Shown here one piece after another: positions 47,274 through 58,217 of a stretch of 64,000 nucleotides of DNA (the first letter of the stretch is position 1; each line of letters begins with the position of its first letter). Source of the stretch: Sebastes aleutianus (Eukaryota; Chordata; Actinopteri; Perciformes; Sebastidae); NCBI GenBank assembly GCA_916700875.1, contig CAKAKS010000038.1:13941444-14005443 (forward strand), read 5' to 3'. Under the pieces are notes generated by a model, which saw only the letters and a program-made list of their open reading frames with translations, ran no database searches and was not told where the DNA came from. A program made the translations under genes and the position numbers.

Positions 47274-50200
47274 GCAGGTGAAATGCATTTGCATACACAC
47301 TAGTGTCTGTTGAAGCGTGCACACGAACACACGCCCACGCACAATAACTTCCCCAATCCCTGCGAGGTGCAAAGCCGCCAGGGGCAGTCCCTTCCCTCCC
47401 TAATCCACTCTAATGCACTGGGGCTGTCCTCACTATTCCAAATATTGACCCAGGGAGAATGGACACACACACACACACGCACACGCACGCACACACACAC
47501 AGGGTGTGGGTCTTTAATGGGCTCTAAGCGCTGATGCTGGAGGAACCGGACACACACAGGTGCTCACACACAAGTGCTTACAAAGGCCGAGTGTAAGCTG
47601 AGCCGTCGTGAGGGCTCGACTCTAATTAACCCCCTCCCTCCTGGTTACACCGTCAGTTTGTTCCCCTGGCCTGGGGAGCACACTGTTTTACATATAGTAG
47701 GGACCTGTGTGTGTGTGTTTGCCTATGTTGTTAACTGAAACTTCCATTGTTTCATGTGGGGGGTGGCTAGTTGTGTACACAAGGCGTTGTGAGGTGTGTG
47801 TGTGTGTGCACCCCCACCCAGGCTCTCAACCACCTCTCATCTCTCTCTCTCCCTCTCGCTTCTCTTGTCCCCCCCTTCCCCCCCCTTTCCCAGAGCTGGC
47901 CAATCAGATCCAGTATAGCATCATCCAGGACTTACAGCAAGGGGAGTCCTGGGAGAATGGTAAGACGCCGCTCTCTCTAGACTACCGCTAAACAAAACAA
48001 AAAAAAAAGCAGGCTGCTTCAGTGAAATCTTTAACTAAAATGCATGTGTGGGCAGTCCAGTCAGTATGTCTCCTTGAATAAGAGAGCAAACACATTTCTA
48101 TTGAAGGGTACAACCAGCGTTCAAAAGCGTAGCTTATCTGCTTGACCCGGTTATACAAAATTATGATCTACGTTTATCCCCATGTCAGTCTATTTACAAA
48201 AATATATGGGAACGAAAGGAAGTCAATTTTATTTACATAGGCCAAAAATCACAAATGTTCTTCAAAGGGGTGGCTGGGAAGCCAGTGTGTCACATATAAG
48301 TGGGTGGCCATCGTCTTAGGGCTGCACAATTAATCAAAAACTAATCACAATCACGATTTTCGCTTCCCGCAATTTAATGATCATGAACGACTGCGATATT
48401 GACATTTAAAATGCATGCTCAGCTCATAGAAATCTCCACTGCATTTCAAATCAAGCGCTTCCTAAACTAACAGCCAGCCACTAGGGGGCGATCCAGATGT
48501 GTTGGCTTCACTTTTGGGTAGCTGCAGCTGCAGCCTGAGAAAAACTTTCCTGAATGTTGTGGCTTCAGTCCAGAGTAGAAGAGTAATACAACAGAGAGCA
48601 AATGGGCAAAACGAAAATGCACTGAATTCAGTTGAAGAAGAACCTTATTTTAAGTTGTATATTGATGCAAAAATGTGTACATTAGCAGGAATGTAGCACA
48701 TCATGGCAGTGAAAGCAGTGCTTTGTTTATTTACATGTGAAAGTGCAATACATTTTTTATCTCTGAAATCAGTGAATAATTGTGATAAATAATCATGATA
48801 TCAATATTTATCAAAATAATCATGATTCTCATTTTGGACATTATCGTCCAGCCCTACCTTGTCTACAGCACACAAGGCTGTGTGTCATAATTCCATAATT
48901 CACACTAATTCTAAGTATGTATGCAAGTATGCAGTGTGTTCACAAGTGTCGAAATGAAGTATACCTAAACGTGACAACTTGAAAAAAAACCCATCTCATT
49001 TTAAGTGTGCTGTTGATGGGAACTACTTTCCCACAATGCACTGCACAAAGGCAACGGAGGTGCTGCTCACAGCTTAAAAAATGTAAAACTACTTGTTGAT
49101 GGTGGTCAAACAGCTTTGTGAACACCCCAGAAAACAAGAATAACAAAAAGATTTTGACTTTTGTGAAATTGAATTGGTGTTAGGTTGCAGTTTGACTGAT
49201 AGGCGTCGCTGCTTGTCAGTTGTGAGTTGTGAGTTGTGGGTTGAGATATCAGCTAAAAAAGCACGAGGGGGAACTAGGGAACCGGGCTCTAGTCAGATTG
49301 GCTGGCAAGGTTGTATCTAAAACTATAAATCTGTAGTTGAATTAAAGGTGCTATTGATAACATCCAGCCACTAGATGTCGCATTCCCCTGTTCCATTGCA
49401 TTACAACAACAAGTGGTTGCCAGGCACCTACCGTCAATCTCAGCCATTAATCTGTTTTTTCCACACTAACTCACGACGCAGAGATACCACGTGATACCAA
49501 CGTCGTTTTACTATTGGCTCACAAGCCTTGTTAGAAGTGGGAACCAAACGTCAGATATCTTCCACAGAGATGAACAAAACATTCATTTTGTACCTGCCAA
49601 AATCTTTTAAATGATTAATTCACAATCATAATTTTTTTCAGGAAAAGCCATACTTTATTCAGCACCTTTCTAAAGGCTCTGTGGATGCATTATTTAAAAA
49701 AAAATATTCATCTACATAAAAATGAGACATAAATGAGACTTTTAAACTAAAAATTCGGTGCTCTTGTTGTTTGTTTTTTAAATAAAGATTTAGTTTGAAT
49801 TCAGGCCCTCTCAAGACTATTTTTTGTCTGCTCTGTATTTATAGTAACAGATAGTGAAAATTAAATTTCATAGCCTAAATTAACAGCTTGTTGCACATCC
49901 ATAAGGTGTACAACACACATACACACAGTCACAGGAAATACACAGGTGACCTGCTTCTCATCAACCCTTCCTCCTCCCTCCTCCCCCTAGCAACCTGCCC
50001 TGACAACGCCTCTGTTGTGTGCTCAAACAAAAGGCCCGGCCCTGTTCCCCCACTTCTCTCAACCCTGAAGACGAGCCACTCTGTTTGGAGTCTTTTCAAA
50101 ATCAATACGTTGCTTATTTATTTGTAAACCCAGCTGTCCTCAGTAGCTTGTTAGCATAAACATCCTGAGAGGGTTAATGAAGTCCGTGCTGGTGTGAGGA

Positions 50201-53200
50201 CATCTTGATTTCTTTCTTTTAGACACTGAAATAAAAAAAAATGTCATACCATATGCTCTAGTCGTTAAGTAGTATAATAGCTAATGTTGATGATGGATGA
50301 TACATAAAGGTGTTGTGTTTTTTTTTTAGCTTTTCTAATTGTATTTGATGTTAGGAGTTGCTAATCATATTATGGAACTTAATCGTGTGCGCTTGAGCAG
50401 TTTTGCAGAAAATTGCTGTAGACTTATAGTATTGGGTAATTAGCACTGTAGTTCATGTAAAGTAGACCGTTTCTTAATATAATGAGGCAGAGTCATTAAA
50501 TTATTAGTTGTACCTCTTCATAAAAAGTTGCAATCACAACCGTTACATCGCCAATGAAGATTTCTTTTAGGGATCTAGTTTTCTCTCAGAACACTTGAAT
50601 TATAAAATGCTGAAAGGTTATTATGGAATTTTTGCCCAATGATGCCAAAAATATACTGCCTACTGCAGGTTTATCTATTTTGCCTTAGCTTAGCCACAGT
50701 TTTGTTGTTGTTTTTTTTGCCATAAACACAATCTTTCCCTAACCTTGACCATACCGTAGTTGCCTTTGACATGTAACCAAAAACTTGTTGCCTACTGAAG
50801 CTTTAATGGCAAATACATACACCTCTAATCTGAAAATAATAAAAAGTGCAACTTCAGGACCCGCTGCTTCATTTCTCAAGATACAAGGCAGTGCAATATT
50901 TAACAATAAATAAAATAAATCAACTTCTATTCAATCATTTTTAATATAAACAGTAAAGCAGTAATATTGGAGTCTCAGTAGGTGCGTGGAAAGATTGGTT
51001 GTGTTGCCATTATTACCAAAGACATCTCCCTTTTTGCAAAAGCCAAAATGTTTCCACACGCTGGACCTCAAACACGGCTTGAAAATCTCTCACTCGTCTG
51101 GCTCTTCCTCGCCATCAGCCACGCTTTGTTTTGTTGTCATCTATCGGAGATTGGCACTGCTTGCGCATGTCGATGACGTCATACACAGGGAGAGTTAACC
51201 GGAGTAACGTTTACTTTACTATATAAAGTGCTAATAAATACATCCATATAACGTTTGTCGTGCTTAAATATAAGGTGCAAATTCTTAGTATCTATATAAT
51301 AGGTTATTTATCTTGCAAATTTTAGATTAATTTTAGATTGATATACGTCCCCCATGAAGGACAACCTGCCGAGTACCTATCGATGTAGTTGGATCGCAGG
51401 AATATAAATCTATACATCGATGTAGTAAATGAATCGTTACACACCTAATTTCTTTCACATCGTACACCAAACTGCATCATTCTGTGATCTGTATAACGAC
51501 ACAGATGCATGTTTCTGCTTTACATTCACTGCTAATATGAATCTGTATCATTTCTGACATCGCCATGGTGAGGCCTCATTGCAGACTGTTACTTAGCAAC
51601 AGTGCTAGAGCTGGATTGTGAAGTTTACATGGCTGCCATGGTTCTATCTCTGCAGTTTAACAAACTTTGACTAAAGGGGCTTTTTGTGATGCATCAGTTT
51701 GTGGTGTCTTATTCTCTCTAATGGCCACCGCATCCTAACTCAGTGATTTGATAAACAGGATATTGGTTCCTGACACACCCCTCTCTCATCAGAGGATCTA
51801 TAGATGCAAATGTAGCTTTTATGATCGTTGTCTTCTTCCATCTCCAGTTTGTTCTTCCAGTCCAGTCAAATCAAAACTTCACTCAAACCATGGTTGTGTT
51901 TTTTTTAAGATGTAATAGTACACGAAATGTTACTAAATCACTGCATCTGCATGTCTTGTGTTTCTCTTCGTCTCTACCCAGGCGAGTCCTCACACCTAGC
52001 CCTCAATAAGCTCAAGTGCCCCCACTGTAACTACATCGCCAAGCACCGGCGCACGCTCAAGAGGCACCTGATCATCCACTCGGGCGTGCGCTCCTTCAGC
52101 TGCGACATCTGTGGCAAGCTGTTCACCCGCCGTGAGCACGTAAAGAGACATTCCCTGGTGAGTCCACATATGCACAGGATCCTCTCCTCTCTTTTACACC
52201 ACCATGTGATGTGCATCCATCCACCATCTTGTGCCAAATGCTACAGCGTTTTTGGCCACCCTCACGCCTTTGCACTCCGGCTCACTGTTTGTGTCTGGGA
52301 GCTTTTTGCTCGAGGGAGTGAGTGCAACAAGATATTTTTAAAAGCAGGAATTTATGGCTATGATATCTGTTTTCTAATGTAGGGAGTATCTCAGAGTCTC
52401 TCACAGAGTGGTACAAAACAAATGGATTAGAAATCAGGAGGCTATATATTTGTACTGGCAGCACAACTTGAGAGGACAGGCAGGCATTGTCCTGTTAAAT
52501 AATAGTGTTATCAGTCAGACTGTTAGAGTTTAATGGAGGGGGGGGGGGTTACTAAACTTGTAACTCTACTATCTCTGATTTCTTACTCCATATTCAATAT
52601 TTGGGGAATATCTTTAGTGTTTACAGGAATGGCACTTATTTGCTTTCTTGTTGAGTTAGATGAGAAGATCGATACCACTCTCATGTCTACGTGCTAAATA
52701 TGAATCTACCACTAGCAGCCAATTAGCTTAGCTCAACATGAAGACTGGAAACAGGGAAACAGCTAGCCTTTTGTTACCTTAGAATGAGCTGTTTGTATCT
52801 ACATAGGGAGCAGGTCCCCTCTCCACGGACTCCGCCATGTTGCACCGCCACGGACCTCCTGGGGCAGATCATTGTTTTCATGATCCTATGTCAATCTAAA
52901 ATAAATACCATAATAGCTAGAATATTCATTATTTTTGCAGCGAAAAGCTAAGGCCTCGGTCTTTCGTCTTGTCACGTTGTATGATCGTGATGACGTTGTT
53001 ACATTGCGTGTGGTACAGAATGTGGTATTATAATAGTAGTAGTAGTAGTAGTAGTGGTAGTATTGCCCCGTAATGGCTGCGGGAAATTGTTGTTTGCAAG
53101 ATCCTGTTTAAATCGATGTAAAATAAAAAACATAATAGCTAGAGCATTCATTCTTTTTGCAGCAGAAAGCTGAGGCTTATTCCTTATAATGATGACGTCA

Positions 53201-53981
53201 TTAAGTTATGTTACGTGCGGAACGCAACAAAACTATCAAAACGCCTTTGCACTCTATTGCAAAAAATAAAAAATGTGCATAGTTCAAATAACTTATGAAG
53301 TTTTAATAAATATTTTGTTCGTGTTTCTACATTTAGAAATCTTTTGGATCAATATTTTTGTTTGCTTATTTCGTAACATTTGATGAAAAAACATCTCAGA
53401 TTTTTTTTAATTTTTAACTATTTCAATACTTTTATCAATTATTGTGGTTTATTGACTTATATAACCTTTTAGCTGTGGTTGTACAGATTTTAGGGATGTG
53501 AAGCATTTGAAGATACTCCAAGAAATGACATCACAATAAGCAAAAATACCAATCTAGGCACTGGGGAACCATTTCTATTGCAGAGTTCAAAGGGTTAAAG
53601 CGACCAGTGAATGCAAACTTCAAATGGCAACTGACCTAACTCACCTCATCCCCTCAACCCTCTCCTTCTCTCTCCCTGTCCCTCTCACAGGTGCACAAGA
53701 AGGACAAAAAGTACAAGTGCATGGTATGCAAGAAGATCTTCATGCTTGCAGCCAGCGTTGGCATCCGTCACGGCTCGCGGCGCTACGGCGTGTGCGCGGA
53801 CTGCGCGGACTCGCACCAGGCCACTCAGGAGGGCCTGGAGGCCATGGAGGGCATGGAGTTTCCTCGCGACGAAGACTTCGAAGGCGAAGAAGGGGAGGAC
53901 CTGGATGGGGAGGAGCCTACCGACAACGACCAATCAAATTGGGGTGAGGGCAACGCTGGTGCTGCCCCGGAAGAGGACTAA
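32577..53981 (+). CDS. zbtb10: zbtb10, zinc finger and BTB domain-containing 10 (spliced, whole coding span)
   Basis: Five exons (32577-33305, 40722-41745, 47894-47959, 51982-52157, 53691-53981) join in phase to 762 codons including stop, a 761-aa protein. Residues 1-165 are low-complexity, Gly- then Glu/Ser-rich, opening with the family motif ERNRRSLAFRGGGG. Residues 175-235 hold a C194-C197 / H230-H235 module. Residues 270-390 are a BTB/POZ dimerisation domain. Two classical C2H2 fingers are at C619-H639 and C647-H667, and a third atypical one at C675-C678-H692, near C700 and C703. An acidic tail follows. Human ZBTB10 (871 aa) has the same order. The family acts in the nucleus as DNA-binding repressors at GC-rich and telomere-variant sequences. 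An in-frame TGA lies two codons before the ATG, fixing the start. Confidence 0.95.
33306..40721. other. zbtb10 intron 1
   Basis: 7.4 kb. Apart from a hAT-like copy (37347-38003) it is mostly unique, with C/T-rich stretches (about 36195-36245, 38390-38760). Short open frames are present but no supported exon. Confidence 0.5.
37347..38003. mobile_element. hAT-like MITE, TAGGGCTGTCAA family, copy 2
   Basis: Starts TAGGGCTGTCAAAGTCGC and ends CAATTGACAGCCCTA. Flanks ATCTAAAC and GTCTAAAC match 7/8, an 8-bp hAT-type target duplication. Orientation is opposite to the copy at 24552-25239. Confidence 0.88.
40722..41745 (+). CDS. zbtb10: zbtb10 coding exon 2 (BTB domain)
   Basis: 1024 nt, phase 0 to phase 1, with acceptor ACATAAAAG and donor GTATGA. 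It encodes ETMRPSDNG, then the BTB core with NENSYCYQLLQELDKQRK, SGILCDVNIVVSG, FRAHKNILVAGSRYFKTLY and QGFSVILDFLYSGNL. This is followed by an acidic linker, an FVWNEP motif and a basic KKQTTTRRFVYNFPPEPEE segment matching human KNQTTKRFIYNIPP. The residues shared with human make orthology clear. Confidence 0.96.
43411..44119. mobile_element. MITE with TTAAAGAGGACCTGTTG ends
   Basis: Starts TTAAAGAGGACCTGTTGTGC and ends GCATAATAGGTCCTCTTTAA, a good inverted repeat. The last ~130 bp match the right end of the 10742-11780 element. Confidence 0.75.
45007..45491. mobile_element. inverted-repeat element, CGTCCGAAATGGCATACTA ends
   Basis: Starts CGTCCGAAATGGCATACTA and ends TAGTATGACATTTTGGACAC, a 16/20 inverted match. 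Several internal CATACT/AGTATG motifs. No coding capacity. A diverged relative may lie at about 48910-49060. Confidence 0.65.
46760..47040. mobile_element. diverged hAT-like MITE fragment
   Basis: Begins AGTTGCAGCCCTAAA and shares the AAAATGCCGGAAAAC / CATATTCAGTTTA pattern of the 8688 family. Confidence 0.5.
47250..47502. repeat. two (CA)n microsatellites
   Basis: CA tracts at 47250-47273 and 47461-47502 in zbtb10 intron 2. Confidence 0.9.
47894..47959 (+). CDS. zbtb10: zbtb10 coding exon 3 (short)
   Basis: 66 nt, phase 1 to phase 1, with acceptor TTTCCCAG and donor GTAAGA. It encodes ELANQIQYSIIQDLQQGESWEN. The end, ESWENGESS across the next junction, matches human ETWENGESS. In human the preceding residues belong to a longer region with repeated DFKYGL-like units; here only one compact IQYSIIQ-like unit is seen. 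Confidence 0.88.
48317..48856. mobile_element. hAT-like MITE, TAGGGCTGCACAATTA family, copy 2
   Basis: Starts TAGGGCTGCACAATTAATC and ends ATCGTCCAGCCCTA. Flanks CATCGTCT and CCTTGTCT match 6/8. It shares its interior (ATTAGCAGGAATGTAG, CAAATCAAGCGCTTCC) with 3442-4064 but lacks the nested insertion. Confidence 0.8.
50573..50672. repeat. dispersed repeat family A, copy 2
   Basis: Shares AAAGGTTATTATGGAATTTT and GCCCAATGATGCCAAAAA with 26212-26304. Confidence 0.65.
51982..52157 (+). CDS. zbtb10: zbtb10 coding exon 4 (zinc fingers 1 and 2)
   Basis: 176 nt, phase 1 to phase 0, with acceptor CTACCCAG and donor GTGAGT. It encodes NKLKCPHCNYIAKHRRTLKR with HLIIH (finger 1), the linker SGVRSF, and CDICGKLFTRREHVKRHSL (finger 2, completed by VH in the next exon). 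It is almost identical to human over this span. Confidence 0.96.
52158..53690. other. zbtb10 intron 4, with internal duplication
   Basis: Contains a dispersed repeat at 52640-52760 shared with 15215-15310, two diverged copies of a ~200-bp unit (about 52840-53010 and 53070-53215) and a (TAG)n tract at 53032-53063. No exon signals before the exon 5 acceptor. Confidence 0.5.
53691..53981 (+). CDS. zbtb10: zbtb10 coding exon 5 (finger 3 and acidic tail)
   Basis: 96 codons plus TAA, with acceptor CCTCTCACAG. It encodes VHKKDKKYKCMVCKKIFMLA and ASVGIRHGSRRYGVCADCAD, a degenerate C2H2-like finger matching human nearly residue for residue. A Glu/Asp-rich C-terminus with EFPRDEDFEGEEGEDLDG and an SNWGEGNAG segment follows. 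The stop is at 53979-53981. Confidence 0.96.
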   Translation: MHKKDKKYKCMVCKKIFMLAASVGIRHGSRRYGVCADCADSHQATQEGLEAMEGMEFPRDEDFEGEEGEDLDGEEPTDNDQSNWGEGNAGAAPEED

Positions 53982-54836
53982 GAATTTAAACAAGCTTGAG
54001 AAACAAAAAAAAAAAGGTTGATGTTTAATATATGTATTCAAAAACTAGCTGGTAAACAATCAACTCCAAAGTGCTATCAAACCTTGAGGTTACTTAATTG
54101 TGCAAGTATACGACAAAGATATGGATTTAAAAAAAAAGCTTTCGTAGAGTGGGAACTCCAAGATGTACAGATTTTATTATTGTTAAAATGTGTCCAACTC
54201 TGGGCCCAGAGCCCACAAGAGAAAGATTCTATCGACGAATAATATGATAAATCAGGTTTTTGGTGATGTATTTTTATTTCCTGTTTTTCGGTGGAGAGTT
54301 GGGCAGGGTGATGATGTAGTTTTTGAGCTGGGGTAGGCCAATCATCTAAAAGAAAAAGCGAAATGTTAATTATTTAATTTATGAAGAGAGGTTATTATGG
54401 TCTTATCAATAATTTTTTTTATTTCTGTTTTTGTCTGCAAGCAGAGGCACAGTAATGCTGTCGCTTTCTGCACAATCTGAAAGTATATTGCTTGGTGCTT
54501 GTAGAAGTACACAGAAGAAGAGCATTATTGTCCACAGGAAGATTTCTAACTTGCTCTGTAGATCTTGTTTAGATGCGCTAAATCTTATTATATTATTCTT
54601 TTCAAATTTTTTTTCTTTCTTTCCCTGTGCAAATCTTGGAACCAAAAAATCTGTTTTGTGACTCTAATGTATCGCAGCCATATTTATGATTAATTTAAGA
54701 GGGCTGTGATATTGTGCCAAACAGACCGCACACCAAGATTTAGCAGGAAGCAAAAACTACTGAATACGCTTAAAAAAAAAAAAAATTTAAAAAAAGACAA
54801 CGTGAGTTTTTTTTTTGTTAAGCGGGAAAAAAGATG

Positions 54837-54842
54837 AATAAA
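54837..54842 (+). terminator. possible proximal zbtb10 polyadenylation signal
   Basis: AATAAA about 860 nt after the stop; another lies near 54917. Use would give a much shorter 3' UTR. Confidence 0.3.
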
Positions 54843-56813
54843 AAGAAAAGTACAAGGGGAAATGTTATTGCTAGCTTTATACAAATCACGGCGTCACAGT
54901 AACACTTTATTATTATTAATAAACAAAAGCATTTGACTTTCACTTAAAGCTTGAATTTTGCCAAATGACGAAACGTTTGGTGCTGTAATGCTTGTCGCAG
55001 AATACTGGACCTACAGGCTATATATGATGTTTATAATCATAAAGCTTAAACTGACTCAGTTATACATATGTAATCAGCTTAAACTATAGAACACTGTTGT
55101 GCTACGGCGACTATCAGGTATGCTTTGCCATTTGTTTTTAAGCTTTTATTTTATTGAATGCACACACGAACACACACACATACCATTTTGTAGAACTACC
55201 GGCAGTACTTGTAATTGACGTTTTGCGGACCTAAGTGGACATCAATACCTGTATACGTTTGTTTATATTTGGTACTGAGTTATAAAGTAAATACAGTATA
55301 TATATATATATTTTGAATCACTTGAACGTTGGTTGCGAGGAGAAAGAAGTGTGCAGAAAATCATGATGTGTGATGTTTAAGTCTGAGAGAACTCCATTTT
55401 TCATGTGTAAAAGCTAAACAACATGTCATCGGTTTAATTTGATGTAAGTTTGTTTTTATTTCTTTTAGGTCTGCCAGGTAGAAAAACACTTTGTTCCACA
55501 AAAAGTGAAGCTCTATGGCGCCTCATAGACATGCACTTACTATTGCGTTCATGAAAATAATTTTCTTTTTATGTTTTCTTCGCTTCCCCCAAAAGCGGGT
55601 CTGAATGGAACTATATAAACTGTTGTGTCTTTCTTCCAATGCGCAACTTTTTTTTATTATTATTAGACATTTTTGTTTTTGTTATTTAATATTATATATA
55701 TATTGACTCCAAAATGCAATCAAGACTGTTAATTTCTATTTGTCCAACCAAAATTGTTGTTTTTAATTATTGTTGAACTATAATGTATGAGAAAAGCCAG
55801 GTGAAAACTTGCTTAGTGTAGAAAAATCCTTGCTCGTGTCTGTAATTGTTGAGATTTTTAAATGTTTTTATGCTACAGAAATCATTCACTTTACCCTAGA
55901 TACATATTTTGTTTAATTTTGTCCTTTTCCACAGATGTTTCCTTTCTCCTTTGTTCTTTCATTAAGCACATATTTTCTAAAGAAACACGGATTGTTTGCG
56001 GGTTAAAACCTTGGAACAGCAGTATCTGTTCATATGCAGTGGAATATACAGTATGTACTGAAGTGCTGATGATACAGAAGACGTGTAACCTCCCTTTAAT
56101 CTCAGTGGAAGAAGATATATTTTAAGTCAGAGATATTCATCCTCTTCGTGTCACTTTTACCTTCAAATCACTGTGGGAGGGGTTATATATATATACATCT
56201 ATATATATATATGTGGAGATTATATGAGATAAATATATAAATATATATATGAAGAATATATTATTTAACTAGTGGATTTACTTAATGGAACACATGGACG
56301 GTCAGCTCCAAACCTCCTGGCGTGGCGGTTTATTTCCGTGAACTTTAACCTTCCTCTGTCGCTCTCTGTTCACGCTGTGTGCTTGCTCATTACACCATCC
56401 TGTTGTCTTGTTTGTTCTTTTGATACTATTTACCATCCTACTGATTTTACTGTAATGAATGAAACTCAAAAACTATGATGTATCATTTTTAGAATTTATG
56501 CTGTATTTGTTATATGGACAAAAAAAAAAAAACCAACACGAAAAAACGAAGCAAAAACACTACAGATGTAAAAGCAGAGGTTTTTTTTCCCCAGCTGTAT
56601 TTTTTTACGCTGTTGCAAAAGGTTGTATTTTTCAATTTCTCTCGAACTTTAACAGTGATGCAAAACTCGGGCCGCGCCTCAGTGCCCTCCGAACACAAAG
56701 CAAATTCAGGTTACTCTTTTTACGTTTTTATCGAAGGTTTTCAAAGATGGAACTACATTCTCCTTTTTTCTGTCTGAATTGTACTACTGTTCCTCTCTAT
56801 ACTACATTTTAAG

Positions 56814-56819
56814 AATAAA
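56814..56819 (+). terminator. zbtb10 distal polyadenylation signal
   Basis: AATAAA followed within 35 bases by a T-rich stretch (TTTTTGTCC). A diverged hAT-type element begins about 165 bp further on, so the gene probably ends here. Confidence 0.65.
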
Positions 56820-56983
56820 ACTTTGATATTGCTTTAAAGTTTTTGTCCACTTGTTTTCCTGTAGAGAGACCTTTATGGTCTGAACATATCTATTTCTCTT
56901 CCATATCCATTTACCCGGAGCAGCTCAGAATATGAACCGGTCTCTGATTATGTTTATCTTTTTTTATATATATATATATAAAG

Positions 56984-57331
56984 TAGGGCTGTCAAAGTTA
57001 ACGCGTTAACGCAAATTCCTTTTAATACTACTAATTTCTTTAACACAACTTGTGATTTTTAGGTTGTAGCGGGCTCAGTTTTAAAGCTAGAGTGAAGATA
57101 CTGGTATCACATGAAACTAAAAAAACCTAAGGAATCCAACCAGGTCATACTAGCTTGTCGTGAAGGAGGGTAAATAACGCTCCAAACTTAGGCAAAATGT
57201 TGGCGTGTCATGGCCATTTTCAAAGGGGTCTCTTGACCTCTGACCTCAAGATATGTGAATGAAAAGTCTCCCCTTTACAGACATGCCCACTTTATGATAA
57301 TCACATGCAGTTTAGGGCAAGTCATAGTCAA
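56984..57331. mobile_element. hAT-like MITE, TAGGGCTGTCAA family, truncated copy 3
   Basis: Starts TAGGGCTGTCAAAGTTAACG and matches the left half of 37347-38003 and 60783-61466, then stops matching after GGGCAAGTCATAGTCA. Confidence 0.75.
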
Positions 57332-57954
57332 CAATTTTTCAGATAAGCAAATGAAACTGACCACTAACTGCCTATACTGGAAACCGACAGTTTGCACAGT
57401 GACACTGTGGTTAAAGGATAACAACAGGGTGACACACAGCACACAGTCAGTGCAACTCATTCCTGGTGATGAGATGATATTTTCAGAGATTTACTGACGC
57501 AGTCCCATTTACATGTATCCACAAATAAACCTTTGGAGGTAGAAATAGTGTCTGATGTTTCTCATTTTCATCCCTTAATCATATTAAATCTGATTTCTCT
57601 CTAGATTAGTCCTGCCCAGGAATGTGATCTCTCTTAATTTCTGCACTCATCGAACGGATGAGTGAATGTTTTTTATAAGAACATGAACTCATCCTCTCTC
57701 TAAAGGCCAAGCTGCTGCCATCTGCTGTTAACACTCAGGACTAAAACATAATTTGGCTTTTTGTCTGGGTTGACACCAGGTGGCAGCACTTCTCTTTAAA
57801 TTACATTTAGGGCCACATCACACACCCTACTCTTCTAGTGGGTAAACTGGTCCTGCATCTATACAAGGCCCTAATTACTTATTCAGGGCCATTAGGACCT
57901 GATGTCACTTCCTGCCCATTTCTGTGTCAAGAACGCCATTTTTTGTATATGTTC

Positions 57955-58000
57955 TACTATTATTATTATTATTATTACTATTATTATTATTATTATATTA

Positions 58001-58045
<45 letters not shown>
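57955..58045. repeat. (ATT)n / (AAT)n inverted trinucleotide tract
   Basis: A run of ATT/TTA repeats meets a run of AAT/TAA repeats around 57998-58010, so the tract is a near-perfect palindrome of about 90 bp. Confidence 0.95.
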
Positions 58046-58046
<1 letters not shown>

Positions 58047-58181
58047 TTCCGTCTGATGTAGCTTTTTTTCTTTTCTTTGTCAATTGAAATGGTATGACTG
58101 ATTGTTTGTACATTCTTATAAATAAATAAAAATAATAAAATAAAAAGAAGCCATATACGGAATAACAACTATGTATATAGT

Positions 58182-58185
<4 letters not shown>

Positions 58186-58213
<28 letters not shown>
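58186..58213. repeat. (AT)n tract
   Basis: Pure AT dinucleotides. Confidence 0.95.

Positions 58214-58217
<4 letters not shown>

Larger units (their letters stand above)
41746..47893. other. zbtb10 intron 2
   Basis: 6.1 kb. Contains inverted-repeat elements at 43411-44119 and 45007-45491, a hAT-like fragment at 46760-47040, and CA tracts at 47250-47273 and 47461-47502. No additional exon is evident between exons 2 and 3. Confidence 0.5.
47960..51981. other. zbtb10 intron 3
   Basis: 4 kb. Contains a hAT-like copy (48317-48856), repeat-like segments at about 48910-49600, repeat A copy 2 (50573-50672) and a CRE palindrome at 51174-51181. No exon signals. Confidence 0.5.
53982..56835 (+). other. 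zbtb10: zbtb10 3' UTR
   Basis: About 2.85 kb of AT-rich, repeat-poor sequence from the stop codon to the last good poly(A) signal. It has many T-runs and TGTA/ATTTA-like motifs and no transposon copies, unlike the DNA on either side, which fits selection as transcribed UTR. Open frames inside it show no recognisable protein. Confidence 0.7.

Noticed and set aside
51174..51181. Functional CRE in zbtb10 intron 3
   Set aside because: A perfect TGACGTCA, but with no promoter-like surroundings; an isolated match is expected by chance or within a repeat.
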